Shown here piece by piece: positions 33,222-48,302 of a stretch of 64,000 nt of DNA; position 1 is the stretch's first letter; each line of letters begins with the position of its first letter. The notes beneath the pieces were generated by a model. That model was given only the letters and a program-made list of their open reading frames with translations. It had not been told where the DNA came from and ran no database searches. The position numbers and the translations under genes are program-made. Origin of the DNA: Actinomadura atramentaria DSM 43919 (GTDB lineage: Bacteria; Actinomycetota; Actinomycetes; Streptosporangiales; Streptosporangiaceae); the NCBI RefSeq assembly GCF_000381885.1, contig NZ_KB907210.1, forward strand, positions 1 through 64,000, read 5' to 3'.

Positions 33222-34535
33222 TCAGGTCGCGGCGACCTCCGGGGAGCGCGTCCGCGCCCCGGTCAGGACGGAGTCGAGGATCTCGCCCGCCCGCACCGCC
33301 GCGTTCGACAGCAGCGAGGACGTGATCCCGTGCGTGTGCTCCGTGCCGCCCTGGAGGTACAGGCCCGCGGTGACGCCCGGCGCGGTCGCGACGCGGTAGT
33401 CGCGTTCCACGCGGACGCGGCCCAGCTCGTCGCGCAGGCACAGCTCGGCGGCCGGGCCGAGCAGCCCGAGCGCGTCGAACGGCTCGTACCCGGTGGCGCA
33501 CACGACGACGTCGGAGTCCAGCACCGTCCGCTCCCCCGTCGGCAGGAACTCGCAGGTCGTGCGCGCCCCGCCGGGGATCTCGCGGATGTCCAGGACGGAT
33601 GTCGCGTTGAGTATCCGCAGCCGCTCCCGCCCCTGCACCTTCTCCTGGTAGACGCGCCGGTACAGCTCCTCGATGAGGTCGAGATCCACGACGGAGTAGT
33701 TCGTGCCCCGGTGGTAGTCGAACAGGCGGCGCTTGACGTCCTCGGGCGCGCCGTGGAAGAGGTCCACCGCCGCCGGGTCGAAGATCCGGTTCGCGAACGG
33801 GCTGTCGTCGGCGGGGCTGTAGCCGTAGCGGGCGAACACCGACGTGACCTGGGCGTCGGGGTACGTTCGGTGCAGGTAGTCGGTGACCTCGGCGGCGCTC
33901 TGGCCCGCGCCGACGACCGTCCAGCTCCCGGTCGGGCCGGTGTGCTCGGCGAGGCGCAGCAGCAGCGACTGGTTGTGCCAGATCCGCGCGGACTGCTCGA
34001 CGCCGGGCGGCATCTTCGGCTGGAGGCCGCCGCTGACGACGACGTCGCGGGCGCGGACCGTCCGGCCGCCGGACAGGGCCACCTCGAACTCGGCGATCTC
34101 GCCCGTCCCGTCCGCGACGGGCGTCACCGCGACGACCTCGCTGCCGTAGGACACCTGGTGGGCGAGGCGGTCGGCGGCCCAGGTGAAGTAGTCGTGGAAC
34201 TCCACGCGCGTCGGGAAGAACGTCTTGTGGTTGATGAAGTCGACCAGGCGGCCCCGGTCCTTCAGGTACGCCAGGAACGAGAAGTCGCTCCCCGGGTTCC
34301 GCATCGTCACGAGGTCCTTCAGGAACGACACCTGGAGGGTGGCGCCCTCGATCAGCATCCCCCGGTGCCAGCCGAAGCGGGGTTGGCGCTCGGCGAACAG
34401 GGCGGTGACGCGGTCGGCGGGGTCGGCGGCGGCGTTGTGCTCCTCGACCGCGACGGCGAGGGCGAGGTTGGCGGGGCCGAAGCCCACGCCGACGAGGTCG
34501 TACGCTCCGTCTCGGGACACGGCGTCTCGGGACAC
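33222..34535 (-). CDS. L-ornithine N5-monooxygenase
   Basis: 437 residues, GTG 34535 with AAGGAG five bases upstream; GTG 34520 is a duplicated alternative. It hydroxylates the side-chain amine of ornithine using FAD, NADPH and oxygen, giving the hydroxamate precursor. Family motifs are Gly-Val-Gly-Phe-Gly-Pro-Ala-Asn near 16, Ser-Phe-Leu-Lys-Asp-Leu-Val near 70, Val-Gly-Ala-Gly-Gln-Ser-Ala near 225 and Ala-Thr-Gly-Tyr near 365. The Leu-Val-Asp-Phe-Ile-Asn-His-Lys stretch favours the ornithine enzymes (PvdA/SidA/CchB) over lysine enzymes, but lysine cannot be fully excluded. Last gene of the NRPS operon. Confidence 0.92.
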   Translation of the reverse strand: MSRDAVSRDGAYDLVGVGFGPANLALAVAVEEHNAAADPADRVTALFAERQPRFGWHRGMLIEGATLQVSFLKDLVTMRNPGSDFSFLAYLKDRGRLVDFINHKTFFPTRVEFHDYFTWAADRLAHQVSYGSEVVAVTPVADGTGEIAEFEVALSGGRTVRARDVVVSGGLQPKMPPGVEQSARIWHNQSLLLRLAEHTGPTGSWTVVGAGQSAAEVTDYLHRTYPDAQVTSVFARYGYSPADDSPFANRIFDPAAVDLFHGAPEDVKRRLFDYHRGTNYSVVDLDLIEELYRRVYQEKVQGRERLRILNATSVLDIREIPGGARTTCEFLPTGERTVLDSDVVVCATGYEPFDALGLLGPAAELCLRDELGRVRVERDYRVATAPGVTAGLYLQGGTEHTHGITSSLLSNAAVRAGEILDSVLTGARTRSPEVAAT

Positions 34536-34577
34536 GGCGGCTCCTTCGGTGGTGGACGAACGGGGGGGAGGCGCGGG

Positions 34578-35423
34578 TCAGGCGCGGGCGGCGGCCTCCT
34601 CGCGGCCCGCCGCGTAGTAGTCCTCGTCGCGGTCGTTGTCGTGCTCGTCGTGGTAGGTCGTCTCGGTGAGGCCGCGCTTCCAGTAACCGATCGCCAGGTA
34701 TCTGCGGCGCTCCAGACCGCGCTCGTCGCGGACGTAGGAGCGGATCGCGCGGACCGACGACGACTCGCCGGCGATCCACACGAACACGTCGCCGTCCGGC
34801 CAGGGCAGCGCGCGGACGGCGTCGGCGAGCACCGGCCCGCCCGCCGCCGCGCCGTCGCGGAACAGCCAGGTCAGCTCGACGCCGGGCGGCGGGGCGAGGT
34901 CCTGGACCTCCTCCGGCCCAGGGACCTCGACCAGGACGTGGCCGCGCGCGTCGGCGGGCAGCCCCTCCACGATCGCGCCGATCGCCGGGAGCGCGCTGTG
35001 GTCGCCCGCGACGACGTACCGGTCGGCGCGGCCGAGGACGCGCCCGCCGGGGCCGAGGACGCCGAGCGGGTCGCCGGGCCGGGCGTCGCGCGCCCAGCGG
35101 GACGCGACGCCCGCGTCGCCGTGCAGCACGAAGTCGACGTGGAGTTCCCCGGCGGCGGCGTCGTACCGGCGGACGGTGTACGTCCGCATCGTCGGCCGCC
35201 GCTCGGCGGGCGGCCAGACGGGCCGGCCGTCGGGCCCCTGGACGGGCCACCGCGGGTCCTCGTCGCCGCGCGGCGGGAACAGCAGCTTGACGTTCGGCCC
35301 GTCGCCGAACCCGGCGAGCTCGGGGCCGCCCAGGATGATCCGGCGCATCCCGGGGGTGACCTGCTCGGCGCGCAGGACGGACAGGACGCGCAGGCCGGGG
35401 ACGCGGGGGCGCTCGTCGGGCAC
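34578..35423 (-). CDS. siderophore-interacting protein, ferric reductase
   Basis: 281 residues, GTG 35423 after AAGGAG. It is an FAD-binding SIP/ViuB-type reductase: Arg-Thr-Tyr-Thr-Val-Arg-Arg FAD motif near residue 78, Val-Ala-Gly-Asp-His-Ser-Ala-Leu-Pro-Ala near 136, Val-Trp-Ile-Ala-Gly-Glu-Ser-Ser near 213 and Ile-Gly-Tyr-Trp-Lys-Arg-Gly near 250. In the cytoplasm such enzymes reduce Fe(III) in an imported chelate to release Fe(II), often together with an esterase. The fourth gene of the NRPS operon, between exporter and monooxygenase. Confidence 0.93.
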   Translation of the reverse strand: MPDERPRVPGLRVLSVLRAEQVTPGMRRIILGGPELAGFGDGPNVKLLFPPRGDEDPRWPVQGPDGRPVWPPAERRPTMRTYTVRRYDAAAGELHVDFVLHGDAGVASRWARDARPGDPLGVLGPGGRVLGRADRYVVAGDHSALPAIGAIVEGLPADARGHVLVEVPGPEEVQDLAPPPGVELTWLFRDGAAAGGPVLADAVRALPWPDGDVFVWIAGESSSVRAIRSYVRDERGLERRRYLAIGYWKRGLTETTYHDEHDNDRDEDYYAAGREEAAARA

Positions 35424-35476
35424 GGGGTTCTCCTTCTCTCGGGGGCGCGCCGCGGGAGTGCGGCGCGGAGGGGACG

Positions 35477-36840
35477 TCAGGTCTTCGCCGCGGCGGGCGC
35501 GGGCGCGGCCCGGACGAGCCGCGTCGCGACGAGCGCGGCGACGAGCGCGCAGCCCGCCGCCGCGCCGAGCGCCGCGTGGTAGGGGGCCAGGCCGCCGCCG
35601 GGGACGGCGGCCAGCACGCCCGCGCCCATCGACACGCCGAGCGCGGACGCCATCTGCCGCTCGGTGTTGTAGACGGTGGACGCGGCGGACGTCGCGGCGG
35701 TCCCGACCGTGCTGAACGCGGTGATCTGGAGCTGGATCGAGGACTGCCCGACGCAGAACCCCATCGCCAGGTGCAGCAGCATGATCAGGTGGACGGGCGT
35801 GCCGACCGTGACGAGGTCGGTGAGCGCGATCGTCGCGGCCGCGCCGACCATGCAGGCGGTGACGACGCGGCCGGGCCCGAACCGGTTCTGGAGCCGTCCG
35901 GCGACCTGGGACGCGGCCATCAGGCCGAGCGCCTTGGGCAGCACGGCGAGGCCCGCGAGCGACGCCGAGTGGCCGAGGCCGTCCTGGTACAGCAGCGTGA
36001 AGGTGTACCCGGCGGCGAGGAATCCGGCGACGAGGAACACCATCGCGCCGCCGGACGCGCGGAACGCGGCGTCGCGGAACACGCCGAGGTCCACCAGCGG
36101 CTCGCGGGTGCGCGGCGCGGCGACGGCGAACGCGGCGAGGCACGCGAGCCCGGCGGCGAGCAGCACGGCGACGGACGCGTCGAACCCGCGCGTCGCGCCG
36201 TAGTTCAGCGCGAACATCACCAGGCCCGCGCCGGGCGCGACGAGCAGGAACCCGCGCAGGTCGAACCGGCGGCGCGCCCGCTGCCCGCCGCCGTCGAGCG
36301 CGACCGCGCCCGCGACGAGCGCGGCGAGGCCGATCGGCAGGTTGATCGCGAACCCCCACCGCCACGACAGGTGGTCGACGAGCAGGCCGCCGATCACCGG
36401 GCCGAGGGTCGGGGCGAGCGCGCCGGGCAGGACGATGGCGCGGGCGAGCCGCATCCGCTCGTCCGGCGGGTACGCGAGGTACAGGACGGTCAGCCCGACC
36501 GACAGCAGCAGCGCGCCCGCGAGTCCCTGCACGGCGCGGGCCGCGACGAGCATCCCGAGGCCGCCGGACACGCCGCACGCGAGCGAGGCGGCGACGAACA
36601 GCGCGAGCGCGCCGAGGTAGGCGGCCTTCGGCCCGATCCGGTCGCTGATCCACCCCGACGCGGGGATGCACACCGCGACGCTGACCAGGTACGCGGCGTC
36701 GACCGCGCCCGTCGCCGCCGGGGCCGCGTGGAACTCGCGCGCGATGGCGGGCAGCGCGACGTTCGCGATGGTCATGTCCATGCTGACCATGAACACGACG
36801 GTCACATAGACGACGCAGACCATCGTCCGCGCACGGCCGC

Positions 36841-36844
<4 letters not shown>
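35477..36844 (-). CDS. MFS transporter (DHA2-like), probable siderophore exporter
   Basis: 455 residues, GTG 36844 overlapping the NRPS stop (GTGA). About 12-14 helices; the DHA2 first-helix motif [11 protein letters not shown] begins near residue 21, the loop motif Gly-Trp-Ile-Ser-Asp-Arg-Ile-Gly near 60, and the antiporter motif C Leu-Gly-Pro-Val-Ile-Gly-Gly near 141. Because translation is coupled to the NRPS and it lies in the siderophore operon, export of the new siderophore is the likely job, as for EntS or YmfE in other pathways. Confidence 0.88.
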
Positions 36845-43757
<6,913 letters not shown>

Positions 43758-43761
<4 letters not shown>

Positions 43762-44399
43762 GCGGGCAGGACCGGGACGTCGGCTTCGGTGCGCGGGTAG
43801 ACGAACAGCGCGGCGCGCTTGTGCGGCAGGTCGACCTCGCCGAGGAACCGCAGGCCGAGCTTGACGTCGGTGCGGCGGGCGGCCTCGTTGCCCGCGTCCG
43901 GCTCGGAGACGAGACGGGTGCATGCGGGCTCGGCGGCGAGGACGCCGTCGATGAACGCCCCGAACACGCGCGCGCCGATGCCCCGGCCGACCGCGTCCGT
44001 CTCCCCGATCGCCAGGTGGAAGCCCACGTCGTGCGGGCGCGCCGGGTAGGTGAGGCTCACGACGTCGCGCGCCGCGCGGTACAGCTCGACGTAGGCGATG
44101 GGACGGCCGTCGAGCGACACGATGAACGGCCGCGCGTAGTCCCCGGCGAGCTGGCCCGCGATCTCCGCGGCCCAGCGCTCGCGCGGCCACGCCTGGTCGT
44201 AGTGCTGCGCGACGTGGGGAAGGTTCATCCAGCGGTGTACGAGGTCGAGGTCCTCGCCCTCCGGCCGGGCGAGCCGCGTCGAGAACGGCGGCTTCAGCTC
44301 CGGGACGGGCGGCGGTCCGGCCGCGAGGACCTCGGGGGCGAGTCCGGCTTCCAGCCGCCTGCTGTACGGGCGGGTGCTCGGGCCGGGTTCGCTGCTCAC
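43758..44399 (-). CDS. GNAT N-acyltransferase of IucB/MbtK type
   Basis: 213 residues, GTG 44399 with GGAGG upstream. The siderophore-type GNAT motif [15 protein letters not shown] (near residues 55-70) is as in IucB, RhbD and mycobacterial MbtK, which acylate a hydroxylated lysine or ornithine side chain. The acetyl-CoA loop is Gly-Arg-Gly-Ile-Gly-Ala-Arg near 137. With an ornithine N5-monooxygenase in the operon the substrate is probably N5-hydroxyornithine, making a hydroxamate before NRPS loading. The acyl group (acetyl is simplest) cannot be read from sequence. First gene of the operon; its stop overlaps the NRPS start. Confidence 0.88.
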
Positions 44400-44427
44400 G
44401 TCGCCTCCAGGGGGGGTGCAGGGCAAC

Positions 44428-44446
44428 TTAGGTAAGGCTTAGCTAA
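44428..44446. promoter_or_regulatory. iron box for the NRPS operon
   Basis: TTAGGTAAGGCTTAGCTAA matches 16 of 19 positions of the IdeR/DmdR consensus. It lies 29 bases upstream of the acyltransferase start and so should control the 11-kb minus-strand operon. Confidence 0.88.
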
Positions 44447-44546
44447 GTTGTCGGGCGGTTCCAGCTAAGCACCGAGCGAACGAAACGGTCAACGTGCGCA
44501 CCCGCGAACTCCGGCAAGAGCGATCTAGGCCACATCGGATGACAAA

Positions 44547-44565
44547 TTAGGTGAGGCTAACCTAA
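44547..44565. promoter_or_regulatory. iron box for the receptor gene
   Basis: TTAGGTGAGGCTAACCTAA matches 18 of 19 positions of the iron box consensus, the best in the window. It lies 41 bases upstream of the lipoprotein receptor ATG. A divergent promoter under iron control is expected. Confidence 0.93.
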
Positions 44566-44606
44566 AGTTTGCGGCCGTACCGAGACCGTTCCCCCAGGAG
44601 TCATCC

Positions 44607-45566
44607 ATGCCTCTCTCCCTTCGCTCCCGCGCGACCGGCGTCGCCGCCGGGGTGCTCGCACTCGCCCTGAGCCTCACCGCGTGCGGAGGGGACGACTCCG
44701 ACTCCGGATCGGGCGGCGCGACCCGCGACGTCGTGGACGCGACCGGCGCGACCGTCAAGGTCCCCGTCCACCCCAAGCGCGTCGTCACGCTCACCGAGAC
44801 CGACCTGGACTCCGCGCTCGCGCTCGGCGTGCAGCCGGTCGGCGTCACCAACGGCCGGTTCGCCAAGGACGTCCCCGGCTACCTCAAGGCGAAGCTGACC
44901 GGCCAGTACAAGGTGGTCGGGGACCTCAACACGCCCGTCCTGGAGAAGGTCGCGGAGGTCAAGCCCGACCTGATCCTCGCCGGGTTCCTGCCCGACAAGA
45001 AGGTCATCGACCAGCTCAAGAAGATCACCCCGGCGACCGTGCTGTCGACGAAGATGACCGAGGACTGGAAGGCCACGCTCACCCGGATCGCGGACGTCCT
45101 CAACGTCCCCGACAAGGGCAAGGCCGTCATCGCGGACTACGACAAGCGCGTCGCCGACGCCAAGGGCGAGTTCGGCGACAAGGCCGGGAAGAAGATCAGC
45201 ATCGTGCGCTGGAACGCCACGGGCCCGAGCTACATGCTCAAGGACGCCTTCTCCAGCCTCGTCGTCCGCGATCTCGGCTTCGAGCGCCCGCAGGGCCAGC
45301 TCACCCCCGCCGGGTTCTCCCCCAGCGACGCGCTCAGCCTGGAGAACCTCAAGGTCCTCGACGGCGACTACATGATGCTCGGCACGCTCAACCCCGACGC
45401 CGCCGCGGCCCTCAAGGAGGCCGAGAAGATCGCCGCCTTCAAGGACCTGCCCGTCGTCAGGGCGGGCCACGTGATCAACGTGGACGGCGCGATCTGGACC
45501 TCCCGCGGCGGCCCGGCCGCCGCCGCGACGGTCATCGACGACGTCGAGAAGGGCCTCGCGAAGTAG
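44607..45566 (+). CDS. siderophore-binding lipoprotein of an ABC importer
   Basis: 319 residues, ATG 44607 with CAGGAG upstream. A signal peptide ends in the lipobox Leu-Thr-Ala-Cys (Cys at residue 26), followed by a Gly/Asp/Ser linker. The rest is a class III (FecB/BtuF) solute-binding protein: Arg-Val-Val-Thr-Leu near 57, Pro-Asp-Leu-Ile-Leu near 117, a long central helix and a second lobe ending in Val-Asn-Val-Asp-Gly. Membrane-anchored, it should hand the ferric siderophore to the FecCD permease and ATPase encoded at 27-30 kb. Controlled by the iron box just upstream and closed by a strong hairpin. Confidence 0.93.
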   Translation: MPLSLRSRATGVAAGVLALALSLTACGGDDSDSGSGGATRDVVDATGATVKVPVHPKRVVTLTETDLDSALALGVQPVGVTNGRFAKDVPGYLKAKLTGQYKVVGDLNTPVLEKVAEVKPDLILAGFLPDKKVIDQLKKITPATVLSTKMTEDWKATLTRIADVLNVPDKGKAVIADYDKRVADAKGEFGDKAGKKISIVRWNATGPSYMLKDAFSSLVVRDLGFERPQGQLTPAGFSPSDALSLENLKVLDGDYMMLGTLNPDAAAALKEAEKIAAFKDLPVVRAGHVINVDGAIWTSRGGPAAAATVIDDVEKGLAK

Positions 45567-45579
45567 GTCTCACGACCAC

Positions 45580-45621
45580 GACGGTGCGGCCGCGGACCCG
45601 AAGGTCCGCGGCCGCACCGTC
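45580..45621 (+). terminator. strong hairpin terminator after the receptor gene
   Basis: A perfect 19-base stem (45580-45598 with 45603-45621) closes on a CGAA loop, 13 bases after the receptor stop. Without a T run. The stretch 45622-45835 that follows holds no gene that I can support. Confidence 0.82.
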
Positions 45622-45835
45622 ACAACGCGAGGTACGCAGGCAATCTGCCTCCGAACCAACACCGAGGGACACCCGCGAACTACCGTGAACGGCCCCCGGG
45701 CCAACACGAGCAACCCGGGATGCCCCGCGCGGCGGCGAGCCACCCGGGTTCCGCGTAACCGCTCATCCCCGGAACCACGGGCGAGACCTCGCACACGGCC
45801 GCGAGCCGCCGGGCGCACGGCTCTGAGGGGCACAG

Positions 45836-45883
45836 AACGGCCGCCCGGCCGCGAGTCAAAGGACTCGCAACCGGGCGGCCGTT
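45836..45883 (-). terminator. two-stage hairpin terminator
   Basis: An outer 13-base stem (45836-45848 with 45871-45883), a small internal loop and an inner seven-base stem (GCGAGTC with GACTCGC) with loop AAAG. It lies ten bases beyond the stop of the secreted protein gene on the minus strand. Confidence 0.75.
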
Positions 45884-45893
45884 CACCGCGGGA

Positions 45894-46529
45894 TCAGGAA
45901 CCGAACGGCTGCGGGGCGCCCTTGGTGCCCGCGCCGCTGCCCCAGGACAGGACCTCGTACTTCAGGCCCGCGAGGTGGCCCTCGCCGGTGCCCGCGTCGT
46001 ACTTGCTCGACGGCTTGCCGCCGTCCAGCAGGTAGCGGAACGTGTAGGTGTCGAGGTCGAGCATGACGCCCCGGTGGGACGGCTCGCCCGGGCCGCGGTC
46101 GCCGACGAAGCCGGTGACGCTGCGGCCCTTGTAGGTGACCTTCACCTTGGTGTTCATCGGCCAGCTCGGGCTGGCGAACAGCCCCTTCTGCATGGGCTTG
46201 CCGCTGGCGGGCGCGCCGGTGTCGCCGTTGACTCCGGAGCCGTCGTCCCAGAAGTAGGACGCGGTGGTCTTGCCCGACAGCAGGACCTTCGGGGCCTTCT
46301 TCACCTTGTCGGCCTTGGCCTCGGTCTTCACCTTCGCCTTGGCCTCGCCGCGCGCGGCGGCGTCGGTCCCGGCGTGCGCGGGAGCGTCCTCCAGGGCCGC
46401 CGCGGGCGAGCCGGTGGCGGTCTTCGGCTCGTCGTCGCCGCTGGCGACCGCCACTCCCGCGACCAGCATGCCGGCCAGGGCCGATCCGGTGACCGCGGCC
46501 AGGAGGGCGTTCGTCGCTCGCTTCTGCAT
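45894..46529 (-). CDS. secreted double-psi beta-barrel (RlpA-like) protein
   Basis: 211 residues, ATG 46529. An N-terminal signal peptide (Lys/Arg, then Ala/Leu/Val-rich to about residue 30) is followed by a Lys/Ala-rich spacer and a C-terminal domain from about 85. That domain has Thr-Ala-Ser-Tyr-Phe-Trp-Asp-Asp, a barrel strand Val-Lys-Val-Thr-Tyr and the hallmark Gly-Asp-Arg-Gly-Pro-Gly followed by Leu-Asp-Leu-Asp, as in RlpA/barwin-like proteins. Such proteins often bind or cut peptidoglycan, but the catalytic Asp/Glu set cannot be judged here. No link to the siderophore genes is evident. Confidence 0.7.
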   Translation of the reverse strand: MQKRATNALLAAVTGSALAGMLVAGVAVASGDDEPKTATGSPAAALEDAPAHAGTDAAARGEAKAKVKTEAKADKVKKAPKVLLSGKTTASYFWDDGSGVNGDTGAPASGKPMQKGLFASPSWPMNTKVKVTYKGRSVTGFVGDRGPGEPSHRGVMLDLDTYTFRYLLDGGKPSSKYDAGTGEGHLAGLKYEVLSWGSGAGTKGAPQPFGS

Positions 46530-46883
46530 GGAAATCCTCTGTTCGGCGGACAGGTCTGCCGTCCCGGCCGTCCGGGCGCGCGGCGCTGGGCGCGCGGCGC
46601 TGCGGACGGTGCGGGGGACGGCGGCGCGGGGCGATGCCCCGGGCCTCGGCGCCGCGGAGGGACCCGCTCCGAATCCGCGCGGGCAGCGCGGACCCGCGTC
46701 CGTGCCGGCCCGTTCTCGGGCATGGCGGGACGGACGTCGGGGAAACGGGTGGAATCGCCGACCGGAAGGGCGCTACGGGCCCGTGCTCCGGCGCGGTCGC
46801 TGCATGGCCGACCGCTGTTCGGCTGGGGAGGACCCGCCTGGCTGGCGGGACACGACGCCTGCATAAGACCAGGTCAGATGGCT

Positions 46884-46911
46884 TTGACCCTGATCTGACG
46901 ATGAGTATAGG
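46884..46911 (+). promoter_or_regulatory. sigma-70-type promoter, possibly bidirectional
   Basis: TTGACC (46884-46889), 16 bases, TATAGG (46906-46911) reads rightward. The same TATA, read on the minus strand, is TATACT (46909-46904), a good -10 for the secreted-protein gene, though with a poor -35. The two -10 elements share four bases. Confidence 0.5.
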
Positions 46912-46917
46912 CGGGTT

Positions 46918-47133
46918 TAACACACCAAACCCGAAACGTCCTTTTCTTTACCTTCTGCGAAGGTAGATCTTTAGGACGTCGACCCGCCGATGACCGGATC
47001 AAGAGGAATGGCGACTGGCCCGGAAGACCGATGCGAAAGGCGAATCGGTCCAGTCGTCCGGACACGCGAAAGCCCCGCCGGGCCTCCGGTCCGACGCCTC
47101 GGGGAGGCGTGGAACCGAAGGCCCGGCGGGGCT
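46918..47133 (+). ncRNA. candidate structured small RNA
   Basis: A transcript from the promoter at 46884-46911 would contain hairpin 1 (ACGTCC 46936-46941 with GGACGT 46974-46979, enclosing TACCTTC-TGC-GAAGGTA), hairpin 2 (CGACTGG 47012-47018 with CCAGTCG 47050-47056, enclosing ACCGAT/ATCGGT) and end in the large hairpin at 47071-47133. It lies between two minus-strand genes and is not antisense to either. No known RNA family is recognised. The call rests only on promoter, structure and base composition. Confidence 0.25.
47071..47133. terminator. large hairpin, likely bidirectional terminator
   Basis: A perfect 15-base outer stem (47071-47085 with 47119-47133) and an inner stem ACGCCTC/GAGGCGT. 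On the minus strand it is followed by TTTCGCG and would end the small gene at 47224-47586; on the plus strand it would end the candidate RNA. Confidence 0.75.
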
Positions 47134-47223
47134 CACGGAAGCGTCAGCGGACCCGGCCGGCCGACGTGACCGGACGTGGGGAGCGTTCCCGCCGCGCGGA
47201 CCGGGCGGGCGGAACGTTCCGGG

Positions 47224-47586
47224 TCAGAACTGGGCGGCGGTGCGCGGGAAGAACGCCGGCTCGGGCGCCGGCGGCGGCACGGTCCCGTCCACGCGGCGCT
47301 GCGCCGGGAGCGGCGCGGGCATCGGCGCCGGCATGGCGGCGGGCACGGACGCCGGGATCTGCGTCGGGCCCGTCTGCAGGGAGCGGGGCTCGCCGAGCAG
47401 CGCCATCAGCGCGCGGGCCGTGTCGGCGTCCATGCGCATGAGGACGGCCGGGCGGCCGCCCGGGTCGACGAACGGGGAGATCGACGGGGCCGCCGATACG
47501 TGCGGGAGCGCGCGCCGCAGCTCCTCGCGGAGGTCGTGGGCGAGGCGCAGCGCCTGTCGGTCACTGTCGCTCAGATGTGCGGTCAT
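47224..47586 (-). CDS. hypothetical small protein
   Basis: 120 residues, ATG 47586 with CGGAGA upstream. Residues 1-65 look folded and helical (Asp-Ser-Asp-Arg-Gln-Ala-Leu-Arg-Leu-Ala-His-Asp-Leu-Arg-Glu-Glu-Leu). The second half is Pro/Ala/Met-rich (Met-Pro-Ala-Pro repeats) and probably disordered. No signal peptide, membrane segment or catalytic motif. I do not recognise the family. A terminator hairpin 91 bases downstream supports a real transcription unit. Confidence 0.55.
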   Translation of the reverse strand: MTAHLSDSDRQALRLAHDLREELRRALPHVSAAPSISPFVDPGGRPAVLMRMDADTARALMALLGEPRSLQTGPTQIPASVPAAMPAPMPAPLPAQRRVDGTVPPPAPEPAFFPRTAAQF

Positions 47587-47723
47587 CGCGATCTCCGGGG
47601 GGCGTTCGCAGTGCGGGAGGTGCGTGGTCCGAGGGCAATCCTGCTAAAGATGGCGTGCAGGTGCAAGAGCTGATGCACGTGCATCTTCACGAATCGGTCG
47701 CGGGCCACGCGCCGCCCGCCCCG

Positions 47724-48236
47724 TCAGTCCGTCCCCGTGCGCCCCGGCCTCCAGAACGGTCTCACCGTCACCGCGCGGCGCGGCCGGCCCCGCCCCGCCA
47801 CCCGATGGCGGCGCGTCGCCCGGACCGCGCGGGCCTCCCCGACGACGCACGCGCGACCCGGCTCGCCGGGCAGTCCGAGCGCCCGCACGACGGCGACGAG
47901 ACCGCCCGGCGCAACCGGGTCGCGGTCGTACCACAGCAGGTCGGCGGCCCGCGGCAGCGGCGGCCGGTCGTCCGGGCCGGACGTCTCGGCGGTGCCCCGG
48001 ACGGGCGTCGCGGGGTCCGGCACGCGCGGCATCGCGACGGACGCCGTCCCGTCCCCGACGAACAGATGGCGCGGCGCGGAACCGAGCACGAGCCGCCCCT
48101 CCGGACGGCCGCGGACCACCGCCGATCCGGTCTCCGCCGAACGCGCCCACCGCGCCCCCGGACCCGCGCCGGAGTGATCGAGGACACAGAGGTCCAGGAG
48201 CCCGGCGGCGCGGTCCTGGTCCGTGTTTCGAAGTCC
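47724..48236 (-). pseudogene. remnant of a second siderophore-interacting protein
   Basis: About 170 codons match the C-terminal part of SIP reductases: Asp-Arg-Ala-Ala-Gly-Leu-Leu-Asp-Leu, Arg-Trp-Ala-Arg-like Ala-Arg-Trp-Ala-Arg, Gly-Arg-Leu-Val-Leu-Gly, Phe-Val-Gly-Asp-Gly-Thr-Ala, Val-Val-Gly-Glu-Ala-Arg-Ala-Val and Val-Arg-Pro-Phe-Trp. The FAD-binding N-terminal 80-100 residues are absent, and the reading frame runs upstream into unrelated DNA with no credible start. It faces away from a decayed LysR gene whose 5' end is also damaged, so the original promoter region was probably lost. The intact SIP of this locus is at 34.6-35.4 kb. Confidence 0.75.
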
Positions 48237-48302
48237 CGACCCACGGCCCTCGCCTGGCGGCTCGGACCTCACCGGACCTGCGCGAGCGCGGCATCGCTCC
48301 GC

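Larger units (their letters stand above)
46530..47223. other. 694-base intergenic region with low-GC structured core
   Basis: No protein gene is supported. The part next to the secreted-protein gene (46530-46870) is GC-rich and could be a long 5' leader; I looked for the conserved ydaO/c-di-AMP riboswitch blocks common before RlpA/Rpf-type genes and did not find them. The part 46870-47070 is clearly richer in A and T than its surroundings and contains promoter-like and hairpin elements listed separately. Confidence 0.6.

Noticed and set aside
46530..46900. Possible c-di-AMP (ydaO) riboswitch before the RlpA-like gene
   Set aside because: Such leaders are common before cell-wall genes, but I could not find the conserved ydaO blocks (for example CAGCTAACC) on the minus strand.
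48205..48245. tRNA T-arm-like sequence GTGTTTCGAAGTCC
   Set aside because: The neighbouring bases do not form an acceptor, D or anticodon arm, and the sequence is explained as part of the SIP remnant.
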